From Collybiopsis luxurians FD-317 M1 (lineage: Eukaryota > Basidiomycota > Agaricomycetes > Agaricales > Omphalotaceae), in the NCBI GenBank assembly GCA_000827265.1, contig KN834752.1, positions 1,168,948 through 1,232,947 on the forward strand: a stretch of 64,000 nt of DNA, written 5' to 3'. Both the position numbers and the translations under genes were made by a program. Every line of letters starts with the position of its first letter. The first letter of the stretch is position 1. Below, one piece after another: positions 11,725-24,370 of the stretch. The notes beneath the pieces are model-generated. The model was not told the origin of the DNA and searched no databases. It worked only from the letters and a program-made list of their open reading frames with translations.

Positions 11725-13404
11725 ACCAAATCTGCCACAGAGAACCTGCCTGCTGCAGACAAGAAGGAATACGATATCCACTATTCACCAAGTAAAATCC
11801 CGGAGATTATTGTGTAATGATCAGGTTTACCAGGATCGATTTTATGCCACCCGTTGTTGTCGTTTCATTCCATGTACATCTGGAAGTAGTTGAAATGGAA
11901 TGATTTCGTCATAAGTTTGATCGTGCTCCGTAGTTGTTCCTGCACTGGGTGTAGAGAATATTGTCGCTTAATATTCATAAGGGTTGTTTCGAGATTTATG
12001 CGGCCTATCGTAATAGGTGTGGAATTAACAAAGAGACGATAGGCAGTGACAGGAAAACTACGTGGTTGGCACATATGTAAAATGTCCATTTAGATCTTGA
12101 GCTTTGGGATTACATACGAGTTGGCACTCATCCGATAACGACATAATTGTTCGTCCAAGTCGTAAAAAGTCTGGATTTTGCGTACCTCCTAGCAAGACCC
12201 TGCTCAAGAGCAGTATAACGATCCGAATTGTCAGCGAACGCAGTGTCATTGAATTTGGGGAAAGCGAGTACGACAGTCTGTAAAGTCGGTAAATTACGCT
12301 TTCCGTTATACGATAGCAGGGGTGCAGCAAGAGCGGTGAAGCACCACCGCACGACATTCATAACGAAACATGACGAAAACCTAGGGATTCGCCGCCGAGG
12401 AGACGTAGAGGCGAGCACTAGCAACCATTGTGCAGAGATGATAAGTTCCTCACGGGATCCTGTGGGTGTATATATGTAAGGAGCCGTGCAAACCAGTGAC
12501 TTTCCTGACGAACACAGAGTGGTTGAATATCAGACGATCATCGGCAGAATAAATGTCGGCGATGCGGCATTGACAGGACTATGAACACCGCAAATGAATC
12601 TATACTTACATATCACATGTGGGAAGGACAGAAAATGATTGACAATTTGGTACAAGGAAAGAATGTGAACTTGCAAGATACGCGGAATAAACTCACCGCC
12701 CGTGAGCCGCAACCGATGAATACTTTGCGGGGCTGGATTGCACGTTCGAGTGTCGAGACTCTCGGATGACAGCAAACTGAGATTCAATCTGGACGTTTGG
12801 AGACAAACAAGAGTCTGAGTCAAGACGCTGAACCTGGAGATGTCGAGCGAGTCGTAGACACGTAGACAGACTTGACTTGTCTGCTGAAAGGACATGTATT
12901 CAACAAGGAAAACATAAACAAGCGGAGCGGTAAGACTAGACCGTCAAGCGCTTCATCTGAATTCCCCTACCTGTAAAGCGGTGTTTGAGAGTTATCGGAG
13001 CAGAGCAGGCGCCGCAAAGTAGAAGAGCAGAATCCAACCCTGGTGAAACACGATATACAACACCAAGATCAGTCTGGGCGCAGATCTAGCATGTAGTGGG
13101 TTCCAACACAACAACTCTTAGCTGGACAGGCTTGTAGGGACTAAAAATTGATATCAAAACTCACAGAGCAACGAAGTGACCGCTGTGGCGGTGTTTGCCA
13201 GAGTAATAACGCGTTCGTGACAGTGTCGTCACGTCCGGTCACACGCTGTGACGTCAAAATATAAATGGAATTGGCCAGCACTCTTGTTCTTCTCCCTTCC
13301 ATCCACCTCCAAATCTTGATAGTTTCGATTCCTTTTCCTTTAGGCACGTTCCTCTGCATCGAATGAGTCTCCGCTCATGCTCATCTATACACAGATTCAT
13401 TGAA
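11725..13404. other. Intergenic
   Basis: No gene is firmly supported in these 1.7 kb. A minus-strand frame starting at 12361 has a hydrophobic N-terminus but no family resemblance and is not annotated as a gene. The right 200 bases are the glutamine:fructose-6-phosphate amidotransferase promoter. Confidence 0.5.
13250..13267 (+). promoter_or_regulatory. CRE-like site and TATA box of gfa1
   Basis: A perfect CRE palindrome TGACGTCA (13250-13257) is followed at once by TATAAAT (13261-13267), 137 bases before the start codon at 13405. The palindrome is the consensus of ATF/CREB-type bZIP factors, so stress or cAMP-linked control is possible; that is inference. Confidence 0.5.
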
Positions 13405-15786
<2,382 letters not shown>

Positions 15787-16078
15787 AGGAATAAGATATT
15801 TGCTGGATGGAAAATGTGGCGTGTATATGACCCTTTTTGCGGACTGAAAATTACTGTAACCTTACGTATTTTTGATGGAACATCTGTAAACTGTTTAGCA
15901 GCGCAGTTGATTTCATGGACAATGGTACTTAGCAATGTTTTCGTTTTTGTGAACGGATTTGGATGAGTGCCTCACATGACAGGTCAAAGCTGGCTTTAGC
16001 AACTTTCGGGTTTTTCCGTGAGTCTCAAGGGTCGAGATTGGAAATTTTGATAAAGATCCATAACACTCTCCTTCTTCT

Positions 16079-17368
16079 ATGTCGCCCATTCCGACGACCA
16101 TGAATTGTCAAATTGCAGATGGATGTAGGGTCAACCATGTAGTCGCCCCAACACCAGCCATGGAGGCTAGTGCAAAATCCATCCTTCGGTGGCGGGACGC
16201 AGAGGTAGCTTCAGCGCTGAAAAACTTCAAAGAACGAGAGTGCGAACACATGGGCGAACTGGAAAGGAGACTGCATGCCTCTCAAACTAGTCTCTTGAGA
16301 TGCGAAGAGAATCTACGAGCTGCAAGGAATAGCGAAGCAAAAATGCATGCTGCTCATAATGAGGCTACCTGGAGGTTGGTTCGACTATCACAAGTGGAGG
16401 AGGATTTGGGTTTCGTTTTAGGCGAGCTGGGAAAGATTGGGATCTGCTTTCGAAAAAATGTAGAAGAGAAGTTCGGAATTGTGCGTCGACTGGTCGTGGA
16501 CGCACAAAAGGAGGTTCGGTGGTCTGGTCTTCAGCGAGTCTCTGGTAGCGTTTTCGAAAATATGGGCTCTAATGTGAGCCCCAGCACGGACGGACGACTG
16601 CCGGATGCATCTTCGACTATCAATGCCCTTTTGGACGCTACCCAGAAGGATCGACCGCTACATGCAGAATTCGATCGGCTCAAGCAGGACCTGAATCTGA
16701 AGAGTTCAAAAGTTGCTGAGCTCGAAACGACAATCGCGTTGCTTAGAGCGGAGGATGTGGGCACAATTTCGACGGGTATCAGTCCTTCGCAACTCTTAAG
16801 GGATCGTTGTTTGTCGGCGACCTTTCAGAGTGACGGCTCTGCAATTCAAGGGGGCGTTCCCTTAGCTATTTCAGTTCATCACCAGGGGGTACGTCCGAAT
16901 CTCAGCGGTCCTTCCTCATCCGAGTCATCTGCGTCCACGCCCCAGTCGTCGAATCTGACGTCACTATGGCCGGTCTCTCAGCATGCCATTCTAAATATTC
17001 GCGACTCAGCCGATGAGTCGAGTTCTCCCGGGCCTCCTTACTCCCAGCCTCGTATTATCTTGACGCAGCCGCAGAGTTCATCTCCAGCCAAGTTGCTTCC
17101 TTTGCAGTCGGCTGCTCCGACTCCAGGAAACACTATTTATACCAGGGACCTTAGCGTTCGGTCGCAGCCACAGACGCAGGCAGTTCCCTCATCATCGACT
17201 CAGGATTATACATCACCGCCATCTCAATCCAACAACTCGCATCCTCCGATGTATCCTTCACCTGCATCGGCACCCAGTGGTCTCGCTAGTCCCTTACAAC
17301 CTTATGCTTCTCACCCCGTAGCGGAGATTGTTGAAGCTCAAATTACTTCATGGAATCGATGGAGGTGA
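16079..17368 (+). CDS. Coiled-coil, Ser/Pro-rich hypothetical protein
   Basis: Unrecognised protein of 429 residues in one uninterrupted exon, unusual in this intron-rich window. The N-terminal third is helical and charged, with heptad-like segments at about residues 30-105 (FKERECEHMGELERRL and onward) and again near 195-225 (FDRLKQDLNLKSSKVAELET). The C-terminal half is disordered and rich in Ser, Pro and Gln, with many SSP and PPS motifs. This suits a scaffold or cytoskeleton-associated protein, but no domain is identifiable. The stop codon falls inside a short GGAGGTGAAT tandem repeat. Start chosen at the first ATG; one at 16100 is also possible. Confidence 0.7.
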   Translation: MSPIPTTMNCQIADGCRVNHVVAPTPAMEASAKSILRWRDAEVASALKNFKERECEHMGELERRLHASQTSLLRCEENLRAARNSEAKMHAAHNEATWRLVRLSQVEEDLGFVLGELGKIGICFRKNVEEKFGIVRRLVVDAQKEVRWSGLQRVSGSVFENMGSNVSPSTDGRLPDASSTINALLDATQKDRPLHAEFDRLKQDLNLKSSKVAELETTIALLRAEDVGTISTGISPSQLLRDRCLSATFQSDGSAIQGGVPLAISVHHQGVRPNLSGPSSSESSASTPQSSNLTSLWPVSQHAILNIRDSADESSSPGPPYSQPRIILTQPQSSSPAKLLPLQSAAPTPGNTIYTRDLSVRSQPQTQAVPSSSTQDYTSPPSQSNNSHPPMYPSPASAPSGLASPLQPYASHPVAEIVEAQITSWNRWR

Positions 17369-17396
17369 ATGGAGGTGAATGAGAGGTGAATGAGAG
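17360..17396 (+). repeat. Short tandem repeat spanning a stop codon
   Basis: Units of the type GGAGGTGAAT are followed by GAGAGGTGAAT-type units. The stop codon of the coiled-coil gene (17366-17368) lies in the first unit, so repeat-length change would alter only the 3' end. Confidence 0.6.
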
Positions 17397-17687
17397 GCTA
17401 CCGAGAGGCGTCTCAAATCGGGAATCTATGTTTGCTGATCATAGGAGTGTAGGAATGGAGGAATAGAGAAGAAATTGTACACTGTATTGCAGGAGGATAT
17501 TCATACTTTGGCTGAACGAGTACCGATGGAACTTACCGCGACCGAGGTCACATCGTGCTGTATATAGTCGATTATCTAGTAAAAATTACCACCATTGCTT
17601 GAGCCTGCTTGAACCTCGGTGTGAATCCAGCATTCAACAGAGAAAGCTCGGATACAAATACATTGGATGAATAATTGCTTATGCGGT
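17369..17687. other. Convergent 3' region
   Basis: This stretch lies between the ends of the coiled-coil gene (plus) and the TENA/THI-4 gene (minus). It contains 3' untranslated sequence and nothing else recognisable. Confidence 0.5.
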
Positions 17688-18482
17688 TCAACCTTCATAC
17701 TCCAGAGGCCAAAAGGCAGCTTCAAGCTCAACGACTCTTTCCCAAATCTTTTCGGCGCGCTTCCATCCAGTGGATTCGGGCTGTATATCCAACGAATCCA
17801 CCAGACCAGCCAAGTCATTGACGAACGTAATAAACTCGGGACTGCTCCAATTCTTTGCGAGAGACAAGATTGCACCACGAGTAGGATCAGACGTCGAAGG
17901 AAGGGCATTACTCTGCTTCTGGACGGAAGACCATGCATCGAGATATACCTGCAGGAAGGATTGAAAATTCAGACAAAACTTGCCTGCAGATGAACAAACC
18001 TTTTCCATAGCCCAAAGGAAAACCAGCCCGTCGGCCAAGTTTCCAGTGTTTGAAATCCTAGCCATTTCCGCGGTGTAGTCTCTCGTTCCCTTTCTCTCAG
18101 GCCAGCCTTCCAAATTCAAGTTCCACTTTTGAGCGGTTTCCTTGAAGAAACCAGCTTCTCGAACGACATTTTCCAGACAGAAAAGAAGGAGTTTGAGTGT
18201 TCGCTGGTTGAACTTTTCTTGGGGAGAGTCTAGGCCGTGAGATGAATCGAAGGGAATGTTTGCAATCAGAGAACCAATAAATTTTGGATAGGCATGTGCG
18301 GCGTAGATTCGGTCCTGAGATAGCCAAAGGGAAAGAAGCCCGGAATCAAGCGAGCCGTTGCCTGCTGCGATAAGAAAGGGATGCCCAGTTGCAGATTCAT
18401 ATGGTACTGGGGTTTTTAGAGAAACTAAATGATCAGTGAGCAGGGGCATCATTAACGGTTCAATAAGCGCCCAGAGTTTCAT
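17688..18482 (-). CDS. TENA/THI-4 family protein (heme-oxygenase-like fold)
   Basis: Cytosolic helical-bundle protein related to TenA/THI-4, a group that includes thiaminase II/aminopyrimidine hydrolases in thiamine salvage. The single exon encodes up to 264 residues. Diagnostic features are TGHPFLIAAGNGSLDSGLLS followed by LWLSQDRIYAAHAYPKFIGS, the first conserved helix pair, and a C-terminal GWKRAEKIWERVVELEAAFW helix matching the end of the fold. The lengthened fungal form lacks an obvious catalytic Cys in the usual bacterial context, so the enzyme reaction is uncertain. The first ATG at 18482 lies 11 bases from the divergent mL59 start; ATGs at 18452/18449 (MMPLLTDHL) look like the more natural start. 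Confidence 0.85.
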   Translation of the reverse strand: MKLWALIEPLMMPLLTDHLVSLKTPVPYESATGHPFLIAAGNGSLDSGLLSLWLSQDRIYAAHAYPKFIGSLIANIPFDSSHGLDSPQEKFNQRTLKLLLFCLENVVREAGFFKETAQKWNLNLEGWPERKGTRDYTAEMARISNTGNLADGLVFLWAMEKVCSSAGKFCLNFQSFLQVYLDAWSSVQKQSNALPSTSDPTRGAILSLAKNWSSPEFITFVNDLAGLVDSLDIQPESTGWKRAEKIWERVVELEAAFWPLEYEG

Positions 18483-18493
18483 ATTCAACGTCC

Positions 18494-19156
18494 ATGTCGG
18501 CGACGGCGGCAGTCCAAGCTCTCAAAAAATTTCGGCTTCATGAGCTCAAAGGCCTTCAAGGTCATATCGCTCGTCATGGACCTCTTCCTCAGTCCGAAAA
18601 CCCAACATCCAGCGTCCAACTTCCAAACCCTTTCCTTCCTCACCGAAATCCCAAAACTGGACGATGGGAACCTCCGAAATACTCTTTACGTCGTCAGGCG
18701 GAACTCATAAAGAAAGCTAAAGCTACAAATAACCTGAATTTACTCCCACCGGGTCCAAAGTTGACTGCACCAGCTGCAGCTGCATTGACTGAAAAGCTCG
18801 ACGCGTCTGTTGGTTCGTCGCAAAAGATGAACGTGGTGGATGAGGTTTTGGCGTTCCCTGTGGATTGGGTGGGCAAGTTTGAGCCTAAACCAAAGGCCCC
18901 GTCGTTGTACGCTGGAAAGAAGAGGATGTTCAAGGGACACAAGTGGGAGCGAGTTAAAGACCGTCGGGCTTCTCATAGGTTTATGCTGTTGAGGGATATG
19001 GATAAACGTGTTGCGAGATACAAACGGGTAGGTTTTCACTTGTTTCTTTATTGTGAGAAGGAGATCTGATCCATTTTTATTTTATAGATGCATTCGAAGA
19101 GAAGGCCAGACCCGCTCAAACCCACCAAGAAGTGGTCAACAAAATTACCGTTCTAG
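18494..19156 (+). CDS. MRPL25: Mitochondrial large-subunit ribosomal protein mL59 (MRPL25 type)
   Basis: Component of the fungal mitochondrial 54S ribosomal subunit. Exons 18494-19027 and 19088-19156 give 200 residues, in the usual range. Family signatures are LPNPFLPHRNPKTGRWEPPK, YSLRRQAELIKKAK, LLPPGPK, LYAGKKRMFKGHKWERVKDR and the basic tail KRRPDPLKPTKKW. The protein is strongly basic, as expected. It is head to head with the TENA/THI-4 gene with only 11 bases between first ATGs, so the two share or overlap promoter sequence. Confidence 0.9.
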
Positions 19157-19436
19157 AATGTATATTCGTCGTAATTATATCATTGCAAATATTTTATTCT
19201 TTTGGCTAGTGTTCCTGGCAGGACGCAAGCTCGGACTGAAATCGGAAGTAAATCGTGCCTCAGGCTGACTGCAGATGCTTTAGGCATGGTGACTACTCTA
19301 AATGGGGTTCTTTTGAGGACAGTACGGATTCGATTCGGAGCAGTCGCTTGAGTGGTACCTGAAACACAAGCCATATAAGATTGGTTTGTGGGTCCCTCCT
19401 TGCACCAGACTTATTAACTCAACTTCTCAATTCAAG

Positions 19437-20453
19437 ATGAAATCTCAGCGTATTGCTGTCGCCGGAGGAACCGGTGGCATTGGCAACCACGTCGTCGATG
19501 GCCTCTTGGAGGCCAAAGACAAGTATTCTTTGCACGTCATCGTCCTTTCCCGCTCTGCGAGGTCAGATATTACCTTTGCAGGATCTAGTGCACCGGTCAT
19601 CGCAGTCGACTACAACGATATCACCGCTCTCGAAAAGGTCCTCGGCGAGCATCGAATCGACACGATCCTGTCGACTTTATCCTCTCATGACCCCAAGGGC
19701 TTCCAGACCTCGCAAAACAACCTTCTCACAGCGGCACTGAACGTGCCTACCGTGCATCGTTTTTCTCCAAGCGAATACAGCCACGACTCCCATGCGCTTG
19801 TGGACACAATCCCATTCCTCGGTGTCAAACTCGCCATTCTCGAACCTCTGCGCAAAGCCAAAGCGGACCGCGGAGGGGATAAATTCGAGTGGACCGTTTT
19901 CCATACCGGTGCATTCATGAACTACCTAGGGTATGGAAATTTCAAACCGGACGCGGACAAGGCGCTCGGACACCTTGCGCCATTTCCGTTTGTGTTTGAT
20001 TTGAAGAATCGACGGGTGGACGTTCCTGGGAATGGAGAGAGACGGATGGTTTTTACGGCTGCGGAGGATGTGGGGAGGTTTGTGGCTGCGGTTACGCAGT
20101 TGGATAGGTGGGAGGAGCATAGTGAGATGAAGGGTGATTGGGTGACCTTTAATGAAATTGTTGGTACGGCGGAGGAGATTTTGGGTGAGCATTTACTAGG
20201 TATGGAGTATGTTAAATATTCACGTACGTGCCCGTCAGGTAAACTTGACGTCAAACGCAACACTGTGGAGGAAATCGAAGAACTGATTGGAGGCAAACCT
20301 CCTTCGATGGAAAACTTGTTTCTTTACATCTACCGAGCTATTATTCAGGGAAGGTATGAGATAACGAGGCCATTCAATGTGAATGAGTCGGTTGGCGCAG
20401 CTGTCAGACCAATCTCTGTGAAGGACTTTTTGAGAAAGTGGTGGGGACCGTAG
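19437..20453 (+). CDS. NmrA-like / isoflavone-reductase-type NAD(P)-binding protein
   Basis: Atypical short-chain dehydrogenase of 338 residues in one exon. It opens with a Rossmann glycine motif (IAVAGGTGGIGNHVVDGLL), typical of NmrA-like and isoflavone-reductase-like proteins, which either reduce aromatic substrates or sense NADP+. Other landmarks are STLSSHDPKGFQTSQNNLL, VHRFSPSEYSHDS (the F-P/S-SE-Y/F region) and WTVFHTGAFMNYLGYG. The C-terminus (AAVRPISVKDFLRKWWG) is complete. The ATG at 19437 was chosen because it places the Rossmann motif close to the N-terminus. Substrate cannot be deduced. A TATA-like CATATAAG lies about 65 bases upstream. Confidence 0.88.
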   Translation: MKSQRIAVAGGTGGIGNHVVDGLLEAKDKYSLHVIVLSRSARSDITFAGSSAPVIAVDYNDITALEKVLGEHRIDTILSTLSSHDPKGFQTSQNNLLTAALNVPTVHRFSPSEYSHDSHALVDTIPFLGVKLAILEPLRKAKADRGGDKFEWTVFHTGAFMNYLGYGNFKPDADKALGHLAPFPFVFDLKNRRVDVPGNGERRMVFTAAEDVGRFVAAVTQLDRWEEHSEMKGDWVTFNEIVGTAEEILGEHLLGMEYVKYSRTCPSGKLDVKRNTVEEIEELIGGKPPSMENLFLYIYRAIIQGRYEITRPFNVNESVGAAVRPISVKDFLRKWWGP

Positions 20454-20885
20454 GGTGTAGTGTATTTAGGTTTCGCAATTGTAATACTAAGTATTGTCCT
20501 TATAATTTATGGACGTGAAACACGTGCTACGAGGTGATAAAACTAGCTTTGACATTTACCTTTTCTGGCTTCCGGTCGATTTTCGACTTTGTTTCGTGAC
20601 TAATGACTCCATGGGTTGTGCACAATATTGCATCCAACAGCGCGACCACTTTGTGCCAAGAAACACATCTTGCTCCTTAGGTCTCCAAAAGATAGATAAT
20701 GTCATAGCAAATGTCATAATCGTTCAGGTTTGTGTCATAGCTGGAGACTATTAGGAGAACGTTGCAGGAAGGTTGATGCAGCTCAAAAATGACGCGGTAT
20801 TGGAGTCGCCAGGCAAAACTGAGGTATATAAATGAAACCGATCCACTTGATTTCGCATTACGCCCATTGCATACATTTTACAAAT
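20454..20885. other. Intergenic with promoter of the next gene
   Basis: This stretch holds the 3' end of the reductase gene and the upstream region of the next gene. It contains TATATAAAT at 20825-20833, 53 bases before the ATG. No other feature was seen. Confidence 0.5.
20825..20833 (+). promoter_or_regulatory. TATA box
   Basis: TATATAAAT lies just upstream of the start codon at 20886. Confidence 0.55.
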
Positions 20886-21397
20886 ATGTCTCCCGGATTC
20901 AAGAAGACTGAACAAGTCGTCGATGTACCTAGAACGACATCGCATAACATTATGGATGACTACGTGAAGAACCCTCCCAATGTACGTTGGCTAATGATAA
21001 ATAGATGACCGGGTGCTTTACTGACTTGCTGGTTTAGAATTTTACACCAGAATCAATTTCCAATGCCGAGGCAGCTATCCGGGATTCGGAAGCGTGGACA
21101 GATAAGCTGAATGATGACAAGCATGAGAGGCAATATCGAGCAGATACCAAGGTACATTGGAGCTATTTTAGGGTTGGAAGAGATAACTGAATCTTCATCA
21201 AGAAACATACGGGGGGTCGAACTGGAGCTCTTGGAGACGCCGAAGATGGCGGTGTACCTCAATACGAAAGTAAAGAAGACAGAGAGGCTGACGGTATGGT
21301 CGACCGAGCTGGAGTTGTCATTGGAAACGAGACAGAACTTGGAAGGCCGGTGAGGCACGATGTAGAGGCGGACCTGGTGGGAGCAGAAAAGCGATAA
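20886..21397 (+). CDS. Small hydrophilic hypothetical protein
   Basis: Unrecognised protein of 134 residues. Three exons give an exact frame: 20886-20981, 21038-21151 and 21203-21397. It is highly charged, rich in Asp, Glu, Lys and Gly, with no membrane segment or signal peptide and no cysteine. It should be largely disordered (DSEAWTDKLNDDKHERQYRA, then GGRTGALGDAEDGGVPQYES). A strong TATA box suggests regulated expression. Hydrophilic proteins of this sort in fungi are often stress-induced, but nothing here proves that. Confidence 0.7.
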
Positions 21398-21605
21398 TTA
21401 GGTTTACGTAATAATCAAAAGAACTGCTTATGTAATGATTAAGAAAAATCAAAGTGCGAAATTTGGGCAGACCACTTGTTTGCATCCGACGACCACTGTA
21501 AGGGCTTTGGCCTGAATTATCCGACTACCCATCCTCAACGGATACAGCTCCTTGCAGCTTCCACTTTTTACTATTGGTAATATATCGGTCGTAGTCTAAA
21601 TCAAG

Positions 21606-24370
21606 ATGGATCAAGAATACCAGTTGCCTCCCCAGGAATCGGGTCCTCATCCTCATCCATATCTTCATGAACCTTTACTGTATATCACTAATGTCCCTGC
21701 AAATGTCTCTGACGAAACCCTCGGAATGGCTTTCATGACCTGCGCCCCTTTTAGACCTAAAATTGTCAGAGATACTCCCAGTCCAATGGTTGCTGGAACC
21801 ATCGAATTCAAGTTTCTCGACAAAGGTGTGGCCCATTTCATATCCCAGTTTCTCATCTAATCCTCGTTTCAGCTGAGAAAGCATTGGCCACGCTCCAATC
21901 GCGCCCTATACCGAATCCACCTGGTGTACCACTAGGCGTGCCAGGTGTACCTCTCGTGTTATCTCCTTATCCACCCACAAATCCACCCACGCCTCTTCCT
22001 CCACCTTCTGCCCTTCCCAGACTCGTAAAACATCTCCCAATGGCTTTTAACGATTCCCTTCTATACGACCTTTTCCGCCCCTATGGTGCTCTTGCATCCG
22101 TCCGTTTTCCAACTCACTTTGCTCCCGACACTGGCATCATCGAGTTTTGGAACGAAGATGACGCGCGGACCGCAGAAGACGCCATGCATTGCGCAGATGT
22201 AGAAGGTCAGAATATTGCTGTCCAAGTTTACCAGCCCCGGAGAACCGCCAGTGGAAGCGTCAGCGAGTTCAACACCAACGCTCCAACCTTTATTCCCTCG
22301 GGCTCGGTTTTCGGATATCCCAATCCGGCTGCTACGTATTCCCCTCCTCCACGTCCGCACTACAGTCCCAGAAGCCCCGTTTCGCCCATTCCAGGCGGCA
22401 CTCAATTCATTCACGGACCTGGGCAGCAAGTGCAGCTTGCGCCTCTTATTGGACCTGGATCGAACAGTCACAGCGGACTCATTGACCCATGCAATCTCTT
22501 TTGCAAAAACTTGGATCCGGAAATCGATTCAAATTCTCTTTTTTCGCATTTCCGCCAGGTATGTCACAGTTGGGGCAAATGTTTGAATTTTATTCTAACC
22601 TTGATATCTTAGTATGGTCAAATTGTTAGGTTTGTTTGCTTTACGTTATGTCATCTGCGATAAGGCTCAGTCCGTACACAGTGCTCGTGTGATGCGCAAC
22701 GAAACTGGCGAGAGCCGTGGTTTTGGTTTCGTCTCCTTCCAGATGCCAGATCAAGGTATGCTTCTGGTCTCTGTGCTGTATCTAGATGACTCACGCTTTC
22801 TTTTAGCCGCTGCTGCTATGCATGCCATGAATGGCGTCACGCTTGGGTCCAAGCAGATTGTAGTTCGACTGCATGAACCTAAACAGCTCCGCCAGGAAAA
22901 GCTCGCGCATCGGTTTGGCGGGGGTAATGGTCATCCCAGAACGGCTAGTGGCGCCACGAGTCCTACGGCCAGTGAAGGCGGAGACAGCTATGCTGCTGGG
23001 TGGGGAAGCCCAAGCCCCAGGAACAGGACTTTGGGTCTGAGTGCATCCCCTGCAGCTCAGACCGAAAGAGGAAGGAGGGGGAGTGGGAGTTACTACAACG
23101 TGAGTCTTGGCTAACTCTTTGTTTTTGCCGAAATTCCAACTTTTTGGATCTAGGCTGCGCTCAGTGGCACCTTGAACCTTCCGATGCGCTACGATGACCT
23201 CGCCAGCCTCTCTCCTGTTGTGCGCAAAGAGGTTCTTACTGGCGAGTTGAGTAGGCGGGTCAAATCTCTTGGCACTGTCGCTCCTTCGGACATTGACACC
23301 GTTGTCGATGGTCTCGTGAATATCTCACTAAGTGAGATTGTCCAAGCCATAGAAGACCCTCAAAAGCTTGCAACTCAAGTCGGCAGACTGAAATCCCAGC
23401 GCAGCCTCGACTCTCCCTCGCCGGATTCTAAATCCCAGAGTCCCGCACGTTCTAACTCTGCATCACAAGATTCGCGCCTTCTCGATCCGAACGCGCTTGC
23501 TGCTACCGCTAGTGCACCAGAGCACCCATCCACACCCATCTCAGTAAACGCCTCCCTCTCGACCCCGCCGCGAACCTCTTCCCCGTCCGGTTCGGTTCCA
23601 CCGACGTCTGAGCGTGATCGTATGGCCGCTGCCGTAGCCAAATTCGAGAACTCTCCGTCAGAAAAGCAAGAACAACTTACAGACCTTTTGATGAGTCTTC
23701 CAAAGAAGGACCGCGCCTTGTGTCTGTTCAATATGGAAGTTTTCCGGGCCAAGCTGGCCGACGCCAGGCTGGTGTTGGAGAGTATGGAGGAGGAGGAGGA
23801 GGCGAGTAAGACTGCGCCGGCAGCGCCTCCACCTTCTACTCCACAAAACAAGAAGACCTCATCGTCTACGGCGGCGGAAGGATCTCCTCAGACTCCCGAC
23901 CTTTCTTCCCGCGGTCCAAGTGCCACTTCTTCCCCGCTGCCTACCACGCCTGCAGCATCAACGTACACCATTGCAGCTCTTGCTAAGCTTCCGGCTGTAG
24001 AGGTCCTCAAAATTGTCAAATCATCTTCCGTCATTCTACCTCCAGGAGTGTCCAAGGCCGACCCACTTGTGGTTCAGGCTACGGATGAATTTGTCGATGG
24101 GCTGATGGATAAAGCGCCGCAGATGCAGAAGCAGCAACTGGGTGAAAAACTGTTCAAAGTTGTCAAGAGTTTCGGTATCAAGGGTGCCGTGAGTTTTTTT
24201 TTTTTTCAATCTTTCAGGTTGCTGTGCGATGATCTAATAGCTCTTTTATGTAGCCCAAGGTTACGGTAATGCTTCTAGATCAAGAAGATTTGCGCTCTCT
24301 TGCGCATTTGATGAACAGCTATCCTGCGGTGTTGAAGGACAAGGCGCAAGCTGTTGTTTTAACCAAGTAG
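21606..24370 (+). CDS. rrm4: Rrm4-type RNA-binding protein: three RRMs and C-terminal MLLE-like domains
   Basis: Seven exons give an exact 813-residue frame: 21606-21825, 21873-22558, 22613-22629 (17-base microexon), 22682-22755, 22807-23099, 23154-24188 and 24254-24370. Three RNA-recognition motifs fill the N-terminal half: about residues 25-95 (LLYITNVPANVSDETL), 122-195 (RLVKHLPMAFNDSLLYDLF) and 280-355 (NLFCKNLDP, then GESRGFGFVSF, the best conserved). After a Ser-rich linker come helical segments like PABP MLLE domains at about 440-510, 589-645 and 701-813. Order and length match Ustilago maydis Rrm4, which carries mRNAs on moving endosomes during hyphal growth; that role is inferred by homology. 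A PABP is the alternative, but it has four RRMs and one MLLE. Confidence 0.85.

Noticed and set aside
12073..12361. A minus-strand gene with a hydrophobic N-terminus (about 70 codons)
   Set aside because: No family resemblance, weak splice choice and no clear stop-proof frame.
19386..19436. An upstream non-ATG start for the NmrA-like protein
   Set aside because: It begins with GTG and adds residues that do not fit the Rossmann N-terminus; the ATG at 19437 is better.
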